DNA of 64,000 bases from contig KB300038.1 in NCBI GenBank assembly GCA_000328365.1, positions 138,753-202,752 of the forward strand, written 5' to 3'. The notes below the pieces were generated by a model, which was given only the letters and a program-made list of their open reading frames with translations, was not told the origin of the DNA and searched no databases. The position numbers were made by a program, and so were the translations under genes. The DNA comes from Capitella teleta (lineage: Eukaryota > Annelida > Polychaeta > Capitellidae). Within the stretch, counting starts at the first letter, position 1. Each line of letters begins with the position of its first letter. Below are positions 12,760 through 23,043 of this stretch, one piece after another.

Positions 12760-13451
12760 AGGGAGGGAGAACTGGTTAAAAATGGACTTTGAGTCGTTAT
12801 TTGATGCACCAAAAATGATTCCTATGCCTGGCCCACACAAGGAATATCATCGCTAACGATTTCGTGGGAGATATATTGCTAATTAGGCGTGACGTCAGGA
12901 GCTGTGATAAAACACCGAGTTGCCCATCTTTTACAATGGGCCTCGTCATATCACCGTGTCCTGCGACTAAACCCCTGGATATTTTTTTATTTTTTTTCGG
13001 AAATAGATAGAATAATCATTTCGCCACCAGTCAGGCGCGAATTTTTGTTTTTTTCGCTATTTTACTTATTTTAACAAGCAATTTTCTAGGACACCTACCA
13101 TGGTTTCTCATCCTAAAACAGTAAAAAGGTCAGCCAGAGGGCACCACGCATGCGCTTTCGTTTCGTAAACAACAAAGATGTCCTTTTATGGCGAAGATGG
13201 ATTGCTCTGATTGGCTGAAATCGATAGCTTCATGAGGAGAACGGGACCAATCACAACAAGCCATCAGCTGATGTTTGCCTCCTATACTTCGCAATGGAAG
13301 CCATTCTCCCATAGGCGCAATGCTAACCCCGATATTCGGAATGTATTATTTCCTTAGGCTTGCATCCAGGCATGGTGTTCTTGGCACGGAATGCTATCAA
13401 TTGGTACTATGAGTCAATAGAACGTCACTTAAAATTCAGTTCCCCATCCCT
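12760..13451. mobile_element. TTAA-flanked MITE of about 0.7 kb
   Basis: The left end AGGGAGGGAGAACTG is mirrored on the opposite strand at the right end (AGGGATGGGGAACTG). Both ends abut TTAA (12756-12759 and 13452-13455). It contains no convincing gene. An ATTGG and a CCAAT near 13208 and 13248 fall inside it and are not taken as a promoter. Confidence 0.65.
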
Positions 13452-13472
13452 TTAATGGCCATTGATACTGTA

Positions 13473-13656
13473 GAACAGGAAATTTTCGCACCGCATGAAA
13501 TTTTCACTGTATTCGCGGTCACGATCGAGCACGAAAATTCGATTCCCGCGAAATTTTCTGTGTGATCCTACGCTTGACCGCGAATAATTGGTGCCGCGAA
13601 TAGAGGCCTCAGCCATAAAACCGCGAAATTTGCAGTCCGCAGAAATTTCCTGTTCT
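13473..13656. mobile_element. Small TA-flanked MITE (family A)
   Basis: Ends GAACAGGAAATTT are inverted at both sides, flanked by TA. The interior carries CGCGAAATTT and ACCGCGAATA blocks that recur at 31.87-32.07 kb, so the family is dispersed. Confidence 0.6.
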
Positions 13657-13945
13657 TAGCTGAGATCTTGATGCATTTCAACCTGTAAACCCCCCAAAAA
13701 TTGCAAAATTGCAAAATTTGATCTCAGCCATGTTTTCACACTGACACTACTAACTTCAGCATCTGCGAGAAGCGACTCATTTGCATGTGCGGCGTCACGT
13801 TTCTCTATTATGATGGTTCATCCAGTTAGACATCACAGACTCACACTAGAGAATAAATAGAAAAGAAAAAAACCTAACCAAGAAAATGAAAATATGAGAT
13901 AATATATTTTGCTGCTGCAGTCTTTAAAAACACAGAGAAAGAAGA

Positions 13946-14919
13946 TCACATCAACTTGTCATCTTGCATAATTTGCTTGTATTCCTCCTGGTGTTGAAGC
14001 ATTTTCAAAAACACCTCATACTTCCGATTGTGATAGCTGTCCAAAAGAAATAGGGATACATTGTATCAGATGACCTAAAAGTTAATTGACCCACTTTTGC
14101 AGCATCAGGTTTGGCTGCACCAATTCACCCGAACTTCCCATGTGAAACATAGCGTCCTGCGGGAAACAAACAGAACATCGGCCAACACTGCAACGTTTTT
14201 TCCTCACCTGAACTGACGAATAGAGACCTGAAGCAGTTGCAGCCAACATGGCTGACCCCAAGAGAACACTCTCAGTCACTTCAGGCAGAATAATTTTTAT
14301 TCCTAAAAACGGGAAAATATATAAATCGATGAACCCTTGAAAATCAACGATTACATCTTACCTAAGACATCTGCGTGTGTTTGAATGTAGATATCATTTT
14401 TACTAAGTCCTCCACAAGCAACGATCGTCTCAATTCTCTGCCCGGCTTCTTTCATTGTATCTAAGATATGTCGAGTACTGTACTGAAGAAGAGAAATGAT
14501 CAAATTGGAGAGATATACATCACTAGTTAACACTCACAGCAAGGGCTTGAATTGTGGCGAGATAATTGACAGCCAAATCCTCCCTATCAGTCGCCAAAGT
14601 TGCACCACTGATCTATAATGACCTTAAGATATTGCTCTTGAGTAGGTACATCCCACTGACCATTCCACGTAAGTTTGGATCGGCCAGTGGAGAGCGATTG
14701 CCATGAAAATCTGGCCAAATGTGTACGTCCCCAGTGAGCATAGCGCTGTTGGGTTTTGTTTTCAAGAAGGAGTTGATGACCTGATGGGGATGCACACCTC
14801 TGATGAAAAAAAAAAAAAAATATCCCAAAGTTTTACGCATTTAACAATATCTCACAATTGATCCGCTTCTTTTCTGACAGCGGGATAAGCCGGATGGTTC
14901 TCCACTATATGATCAAGCT

Positions 14920-14950
<31 letters not shown>

Positions 14951-16382
14951 TGAGTAAAGATAAATTACACTAACTAACCAGTTTGCCTGAGGCGCTCTGC
15001 CCGCCTTCATTGCACCACATCCCAGGAACAATCACAGAATAGTAAGGACCCCAGATTCCTTTCATGAACAGAGGCTCACGGCTGACCTGTGCAGGAAATG
15101 TTACCATGGCAATGACTCATGGTGAAGACATACCGTCATGTGACAGGATGAGGTTCCGCATATGAGAGCCATCTTGGATGAGAGATTTAGAGATCTACGA
15201 TGGTGCCACGTGTCCTTAGGACAACTGCCAAGCACCCCTGAATGAAATAAAAATGATTGTGGCGAAATCAAATGAAATGACAGCATACCCAGAGTGCCCG
15301 CATGAGCGTCAATGATAGAAGTGGCGACCGCTGTTCCAGGATTCAATCCCAGTTCCTTAGCAGCGTCTGACGTTAAACCAAGACCACAAGCCTCTCCTGG
15401 CGCACATGCTTCAGTACCTGGGGAGAAGGGAAAAGCTGAGTGACCCTGTTGTGGTCCAGGTACCAAACAAATATACCAATTTTTTCAAAGTTATCAGCAA
15501 GATCTTCGAGACCTATTTTCCTGAAAAAATCTTCACTCCAACCATTTTGGGCATCTCCGCCAGCCATGTATGTCATTTTGCAAACCACAGAGCACAGAGA
15601 TCTGGAAAATGTGATTTATATCAGATTAATAAATAGTTCTGTATCAAATTATCTTCCAAAGAGTGAGAGATTGATCTAACTACTCACCTTGTGTGTGATC
15701 TTGTTGCGCGCCAAGTCAAGAAATCTGGTAAATCAAAGAAATGCGCAGCTGAGTCCCAACAGCTTTTCATATTCTGCAAAAATGCAAAGTGACCTTGACT
15801 TATGAAGAATAAATTTGCGGACCTCTTTGAGCCAGAGTAGCTTTGGGACTTGCATCTCGACAGATATGGATCCCCCTACATATGAGAGAACTTTGTCGTT
15901 GATGACGTTGATGGCCTCCGCCTGCTCCTTGGCCCTGTGGTCCATCCACATGATAATGTTAGTCTCAAAATTCCCTGAAATGATGACGTCATTTCCTGAT
16001 TTAACAGCTTATGCTACCAGTACCCGAAGGAGACACTGAGACAGGATGATAGTTGCCGTCAAGAACAACCAAGGAACATGTTGCATCAAATGCAATTCCA
16101 GTAATACGAGAAGTTTCAACTTTATCTGTCACAGCCTGAGATCAAAACGAGATCAATCTGGGCAGACAGCGTCAGTCGCACACCTACCTGCACACACTCA
16201 CACACAGCCTGCCAGATCTCTTCTGATGACTGCTCATAGAAATCAGCCGCAGTGGAATAGACCAAGATATCCTGAGTTGCCACCGAAATAATCGTCCCAT
16301 CGGCTGCCACAAGAGCAGCTCTAACACTTCCTGTTCCAACATCCACTCCGACAAAATAATCCGAGCCCTTAATTACTTTTTT
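13946..16382 (-). CDS. FGGY: FGGY-family carbohydrate kinase module (C-terminal part of a fused gene)
   Basis: FGGY kinases phosphorylate sugars or sugar alcohols with ATP; animal FGGY is most like ribulokinase-type members. Fifteen in-phase exons (16188-16382, 16018-16135, 15823-15974, 15688-15773, 15477-15601, 15289-15417, 15134-15237, 14979-15086, 14856-14917, 14661-14799, 14538-14612, 14362-14482, 14208-14302, 14095-14156, 13946-14036) encode 553 residues, about the length of human FGGY. Visible motifs in order: [13 protein letters not shown] (phosphate loop), [35 protein letters not shown] (catalytic Asp), [30 protein letters not shown] (nucleotide site). Introns are 43-86 nt. The first exon has no Met ahead of the phosphate loop; it enters in phase 0 from the exon 16444-16602. 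A shorter product could begin at the in-frame ATG (M-S-A-H-L-H) in that upstream exon. Identity is secure. Confidence 0.92.
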
Positions 16383-16443
16383 CTGTGATTTTTAGAGAAA
16401 AAAAAAAATTAAAAAAAATTCCAGATCTGATTAGAAATCTCAC

Positions 16444-18584
16444 TCTCTTCTTGAGATCCTTGGCATCAGCACAGTGCAGATGAGCGCTCATTGGAGGCAA
16501 ATCAACAAAGAACAAACGCTCCCACTCAGCCTCCTCACATCTCAGTGCTATCCTCACCAATGATATCGCTTCTTTACGAAGCTTTTCGTTGTCTTCCGAG
16601 ATCTTTAAACAAAAAAATATTCCATCATTGATCAAACTGTGAGGATTGGTCATAAGTCCATAACAAACCTTGAAGTTTGGGAATGCAATGACTTCTCGTA
16701 AAATGATCTTGGCGGGACAGAGTTGATCCGAGGCGTCTTCACCCTCACAGTAATTCCCATGCTGTAAAAGACAGTGTCACATGGCACAGTAAGCCTCAGA
16801 GGAGGAGCCACACACGTCATCATCAGTGTCTGTCTCAGCCGCCTGTCTGCAACGACATTCCTTCTGACCCACAACCATGAACGGAATTCCATTCAGGTTG
16901 ATCTTTTCGCCTTTCGCTTCATCTTCTTCCTCTTCAAATATTATTTTATGCTTAGTATCATCTTCTGTGAAAACAGGAAAAAGACAAGAATATTTGATCA
17001 CAAGTGTGTACTGTGAAACAATAAAATTTTATGGCATGAAAATGTTCTAACCAATCTTATGTGACATTCACAGGTCAACGTTATGATTTCAAATTACTTG
17101 ATGAAAAAACAACACAAACCATATGGAATGAAAAAACCAAACTTCTTCTTCTTAGAGAAGCGAGGGAAGTATTTGGTGGTTGTGCTGAGTGAAAAATCCT
17201 TGATGAGAGCAAAGATGGTTTCAAGAGATTTGACATATCCATGCAGAGCATGTGAGTGCCACTCAAAGTGAGAGACCCATTTACTATCCTGCATATCCAT
17301 AGGGAATTCAACTGAAAATAATAATATAATCAATAATGCACACCCGGTGCACCAAATGATAACAAAGGCGGGTGATAAAGCACTTGATTGATAATACCTG
17401 AGTGGTTTTGATGGCATGCTGCCAATGGCAGCCTCAGGAAGACCCGCATTGTGTACGAAACATGGCCTTTTGCCAAATATGCTCTCAACACATCCAGACG
17501 CTCACGTTGTCTCCTTTTAGAGGCATCTGTCGGCAAGGAAAACTTTTCATACCTGTAATACATGCAAACATAACAATTATAATTTAATTGAAAATTATTA
17601 TTAGTTATAATTTTAACTGAATAATACAGCAAAATGGGGAAAAAAATCAATGTTCTTACAAGAAAATCATGATTGGTTTAGAAATGATGAAGCAGTCACA
17701 CTTTGATCAATAATCCAGGACCATTGGTTCCAATGCAAACACACGGAAAAAATAAAAAGGCTTGACTACGAAACCAATTTGGTGCAAGAAGGATGCTATT
17801 ATTAAGGCTTGATTACATATGAGGCTGGATAAACAAAGTCTGACGGTAATTAGAACATTCTTAAAATAATGGAATAAAACTTCATCTAAGAAGCATGAGA
17901 AAGAAGAATATACACTCACCGCCTCACATAGCGTATGGAGACTTTGGCCGGACAATTGACTTTTTTACTTGGGAGGCATCGCATTCGTTTAGGAGGATTC
18001 TGCAAGATACGACAATGAGCAAACACCTGAGAAGGAAGGTTGCAACTCACACTGTGTCTCGGCTTCACCGGTCGACCATACTGACAAACAAAATCTCGAT
18101 GGCGCACAATAGCAAAAGGGACACCGTCCATTTCCAAGTACTTGTGACTCCAAAATAGACGCAGTTTATCTTTGGATTTGGTCAAATCATCCGTGCTGTG
18201 GATATGATAATTCTGAATTTCTGATTATTTAAACAAATCAGTCATAAATATTCATTTCATAGCATGAATAGATTTGGAAAGAAGAAATCTTTGGTATCTG
18301 TGCACTCACTAAGAAACGAAGCGGGATTTTGTTTCCCGTTCAAAGCATTCAAGGACATTGTCCGCTTCATCCTCAGATGCAACATAACCAAGGATGCAGT
18401 GATCTTCAGAAAGAGACACAGGTTGGAAGTATGCAGGCAGGAAACTCAAATTCACAACATTGACGTCATTGACCCTGCAGTTGAAGGAGTTAAAAGAGAT
18501 CACAACAGAGAATTAGGATGCGGAAACTTACTCTTGAACAGATTCAACGGGATTGGTGGATGTGGACGCTTCACCAGTTTCCAT
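16444..18584 (-). CDS. CARF-like cysteine-rich duplicated domain module, spliced to FGGY
   Basis: Nine exons (18532-18584, 18310-18474, 18051-18195, 17920-17999, 17398-17552, 17120-17311, 16816-16964, 16669-16761, 16444-16602) encode 397 residues starting METGEAS, with an in-frame stop just upstream of the ATG. Two related units are seen: (1) LRLFWSHKYLEMDGVPFAIV, CQYG, NCPAKVSIRYV, then a basic helical stretch; (2) KINLNGIPFMVVGQKECRC, LCPAKIILREVIAFPNFK, then another helix. The VPF-x-I/V ... CQ/CR ... CPAK-x-x-I-R pattern resembles the calcium-responsive transcription factor (CARF/ALS2CR8) family, which is often found as many copies in invertebrates; that assignment is inference. The last exon ends at an AGA/gtgaga donor whose phase (0) matches the FGGY acceptor, so the whole is one 950-residue frame of 24 exons (13946-18584). 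If the donor is skipped, the frame ends about 20 codons later. Confidence 0.7.
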
Positions 18585-18801
18585 CGTGGAGCAATCTGTT
18601 TCACTTCAACATGTCCACAATGCAACTCCTGAAATGATGGATTGGTCTGAGAATTTAAATTGAATTATTTATTTCATTTTTCCTTCTAGCACAACTGTAA
18701 AATACATGTGGGCCTAAATCGTTCTGCATGCTAATTGAACATTTAGATTTGTTTAATTTGATAATAGGCATTTACATTATTTCACAATAGAGTTGTTTGA
18801 A

Positions 18802-18921
18802 AAGTTCTCGGCCTAATATAGAACACGATATGCTAGAAATTCGAAAGTTAGATAACACAAATAAGTTCTTGGCCTAATATAGAACACGATATGCTAGAAA
18901 TTTGAAAGTTAGATAACAGAA
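18802..18921. repeat. 61-bp tandem duplication
   Basis: Two adjacent copies of a 61-bp unit (starting AAGTTCTCGGCC / AAGTTCTTGGCC) differ at few positions. The duplication includes part of the left terminal repeat of the mariner-like element. Confidence 0.8.
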
Positions 18922-19198
18922 CTATTCATAAGATCACATGTAGCTTTGTTATTTTCCTGGTATAATTAGTTTTTGATTGAGCGCACTTCTACCAATATCC
19001 CTGACAAAGGCTCATTTTTGGTGCCAAACATTTGATTTGTGGGCCTCTCACACCACTTTCTCGCAACATCTGCTCACTGATTTTAATTGAGTACACTGCT
19101 TATCTATTGGCTTTGATGTGATGAAAATTAAATGGAATTCTATCCAAAAAAAAATTAGTCAACACGGAAATTGCGCTGGGAAGATGCTTTAAAACATA

Positions 19199-20001
19199 CA
19201 GTCAGACACCGTTAATCCGCCGTCATATAATACGCCCTTTTCGTAATCCGCCCTAAAATCCCAGGGACGAATCGCTTGTAATGTTAATTGTGTCATGTAA
19301 TCCGCCCTAAAATCCCAGGGACGAATCGCTTGTAATGTTAATTGTGTCATGTAATCCGCCCTTTTTGTTAATCCGCCTCCGACCACGATTCTCAGGAACA
19401 AATCTACACTGTACCATTATAAATTACACCACCCTTCAAAACATCGAAGTGTAAACAAACGTAAAACATGACACATCAATTGTCGGCGATTTCTTTCAAG
19501 TCAGGTCAGTTAAACAACAAATGGCGCCCCTCCGCCCATTCAACGTTTAAAATGCTAATTAAAAAAAGGAATCAAATGCGTGTATCGTCGCCGTGTCAAT
19601 TCCTTTATGTCTGCATGAATGGCTTACTTTAAATTTAATTGGTCGCTCAGTTAAGTGATGTTCAGGAGCAGAACAAACAATGGGAGTTGTGAGTGGAGAT
19701 CATGAAATTGGGTGGAGAAGCGAGTGGAATTGAAACTCGGAGACTCAGAGCTGATCCACATCCATAAAATGAGAGCCCACAACGACCATCCTTCAGTTAT
19801 TGTGTCTACTATCTACATTGCCCACTTAATTTGATCGTTTCTTTTTCTACGACCTGCTTGTCACCTAATGGTATATGCTACTATATGATACATGGGTTTT
19901 TTTATGGCGTCTAATTTGCATTTATTTGTGGTCTGACATGTAATCCGCCCTTTTCGTTAATCTGCTTGTTTCGTTGAGAACGGAGGTGGGTGGTCTGACT
20001 G
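19199..20001. mobile_element. Pogo/Tc1-type MITE nested in the mariner-like element
   Basis: CAGTCAGAC starts it and GTCTGACTG ends it, each flanked by TA (19197-19198 and 20002-20003). The subterminal parts carry repeated TAATCCGCCC blocks at both ends. An internal 54-bp direct duplication lies at about 19238-19352 (CGCCCTAAAATCCCAGGGAC twice). It has no gene. Confidence 0.75.
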
Positions 20002-20469
20002 TACAAGCTAATTTTTCATCATTAGATCAAATGGCCATGCAGCCATTAAAACTAATTATTTCACCACACATATTAAATATTTGTATCATGTAGAAAAGAT
20101 ATACATACACCTAAGGCATCTGTTACTGCTTTAAAATTTAAAAAATTATTGATAATTTAGTTTGTAATAATTCCATCAAAATTTTACAAACACATTTATT
20201 TTTCATTGCTCTAATGCGTTTATGAAGAAAATTTCTGAGATATATGTCGATGGTTAATTGTCCAAAATCAATGTTGAACTAGCCTGTAAATCAGAATTTT
20301 GACGCATTTTGGTTCACTCAAATTGGTGCCAGAGGTGATCACGTGACTTTCTAAAAAATTCAGTGCTTGCCACTTTCATTTGGATAGGTAAACTATGTTC
20401 ATGTCAAATTTCAACCTTCTGTGATAACGCATTTCATGTTAGGCCAAGAACTTTTCAAACAACTCTCAT

Positions 20470-22660
20470 ACATTCGATTTAGTGCCACTAAATAATTTAT
20501 GTCAAAATCTTTCCCCACGTTTAGGAGAATGGAAGAAAAATTGTAAGGAATTGCTACCTAGCTGATGATAGACCCAGTCATTAGCCTGCACGGGGGTTAT
20601 CAGCTTACAATTTGATATATTATAATGTTAAATGCACTCGTAACACCCATAAAAATGGATGTGTGCATGGGTTTTGTGCCATATATCATTATATGTCGTG
20701 TGAGTTACAAAGGCGTGGGCTGTTGGTCGAGTGTCAAGTGCGAGAGAGGATTGAGAAAATGAGAGGGGAGCAACTCCTGTCTAAGTGGGTTAACAATTTC
20801 TTGTTGTGTGGGGCTTTCTTTTTTATAATTTTCTAAAAATCCCTTCCTTCCACTGGATCTAAAACTCTCTCTTTTCTTTTCCTCTTCTAGTTTTGGCACC
20901 AAACAAATGTGTGGAAAGTTTTGTTATACAGGGACTCTAATATTATTATATTACAACCTGACCAGCATGTTCTGATATTTATTGCCCGTTCGTTGCGTGC
21001 ACAGACGCAGCATTGCTCTAAAATATAGTCTAAAGTTTTGCAAGGACAGAACTGTAAAAAGATATTTATATTAGGAAATATCTTGAGTCGCCAAAATATA
21101 CCTAGGATCTCAAATTCCCAATATTCTGGAATCAAATCAAGAGACAAACGCAACTAATGTTGATTTTCTTAAACAGCAAACAGAAACGTAATCGCTGAAA
21201 ATCCGTCTACAGGTCTACCGTCGTGATTAATCAAAAGTATCTGTATTATCGCCCGATTTACTAATATCATTAGATATGTCACCTTTCTCGATGGTTAATT
21301 GGATTCACGTGAACACAAATCTCTTTTTTATGTACATTTTAATTATAAAGTATCGTGAAACCCACAGAAAATGTAAATAAAACTTAATTTATTAAATAGA
21401 AATCGGAAATTATTTCATCCAACCAAATGTTATTTCTTAGTACAATTATCTGCTGAAAGCAACGCTATGATTATCATGAAGCGTTATGACCACAGAACAT
21501 GCATTTTTCGCGCTTCCGGGAAAACACTTAACATTTTTCGGTGTCTCCATGAGTCACGTGACTAAGGGGAATTCCTATCCTGGACTTTCACTTTCACTAG
21601 ATTTTCTGCACGAAACATCTTCCGAAACATCTATTGTAAATAAAATTATGTTAAAAAGGGAGATGTCATAATTAACTCTCTATTTATTATTTCTATGTCT
21701 ATTTTATTTGATATATTCTATTCATAATAAGTGATCAGTTCAATGCACAAAATTTATATTTTTTATTGAATCATTAAATATTCTGGAAGCATCATAAGTA
21801 GAAGTTATTCTTTACATAAAAACACTAGAGAGTTAATTATAACACCATCAAATTTGTGGGAGATAGGGAATATTTTCAGAGTACAAATTTGATCTTGGAA
21901 AGGTGATTACCGGTTGTATGTGACTTGGGAGGGTGTATATCTGTTTAGGGCACGAGAAGGATTGTATTGATGCTAATTATGGATTGATTGAATCATGTAA
22001 TATACATGAAAACCCATATGTCCATGACCGCAACATGGTGGGAGATAGGGATTTATGTTCGAGCAAAATATCAGCAAAAATTGGATCGTGGAAAGCTGAG
22101 TAGTTGGTGGCCTTTAGAAGAACCTAGGGCACTGTACGTATCAGTTTTTAAATTAGATTATTTTAATCATGTACATGTATTGCCATAAAAGCGACCTGTC
22201 AATCCGCCAATCATCTCAATTATCGCCCACAAACTGAATTTCATGGGTGGAGTGGAAGACAAAATAAAGACTGGTAGGATATGGTTATAATGAATATATA
22301 ACCATGCTTGTCGACAAATAACGCCGGTTATGAAAATATATAACCATCCTTGTCTACAAACAACGCTACGCATAGCAAGTAAATCGCATTTAAGCGAAGA
22401 AACGGCCACTCATCGGACATATTTCATCTCCCGAATGATGCCATCATTATATTTATATACCTCTATTTGTTACTTATTGCTCGACAAAACTAATATTACT
22501 GATCATTTAGGTTAGTAACTTAACTGACTTGAGAAGTTAAGTTTATGAAGTTAATCAACAGTCAAGCTACAGACACAGTTACAGTATATCACTTGGCAAG
22601 TTGGTGGTCACCTAGCTTCCCAAGCCGTAGCGTAGTCTATAATACAGTAGCAGAGTCGGT
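20470..22660. other. AT-rich intergenic stretch, no supported gene
   Basis: I see only short chance frames. Small imperfect direct repeats are present, for example TATAACCAT-C/G-CTTGTC near 22297 and 22342, and a GTGGGAGATAGGGA block near 21857 and 22038. One exact copy of the GCGTTATGA motif is at 21481. Confidence 0.4.
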
Positions 22661-22662
22661 TG

Positions 22663-22943
22663 CGATTGAAATTTCGCGCCTTTCCTTGAAATGAGGCTGG
22701 CGTCATATAAAAAGTTGAAAACTGGATATTTTTAGGAGAGTCAATTAACAACTATTGAGTAGTATTGACGTGATATCATATTATATGATTAGAATGGATG
22801 TTTTGTGATGTATTCATTTTGAAAATTTGAAATTAGGAGGCTAGTTATATTATCGTCGGTGAAAGGCGATTTTTCATAAGGATAGGCAAGCTTTATCTGG
22901 CAAACCATATGCTGCATATATATGCAGTATCAGATAGGCCTTG
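22663..22943. repeat. Dispersed 0.27-kb repeat, copy 1
   Basis: It shares with 47260-47515 the blocks GATTGAAATTTCGCGCCTT, AGGCTGGCGTC / AGGCCGGCGTC, AAATTAGGAGGCT, GGTGAAAGGC and a terminal palindrome (CATATGCTGCATATATATGC here, CATATGCCGCATATTTATGC there). It is not a family I can name. Confidence 0.75.
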
Positions 22944-23043
22944 CTACACATGGCATTGATGGAAACATGGATACTTCATTATAACATGAGTCACATCAGC
23001 CACTCGCCATACTGTTCATTCAAATGTGCTTCTCCTCTAGGCC

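Larger units (their letters stand above)
18790..20467. mobile_element. Mariner-like element interrupted by a pogo-type MITE
   Basis: The left end GAGTTGTTTGAAAAGTTCT is mirrored at the right end (AGAACTTTTCAAACAACTC), and the match continues through GGCCTAA. TA is found next to both ends. Without the nested insert it is about 0.87 kb. No transposase frame survives. A fragment of the same family lies at 150-345. Confidence 0.65.
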
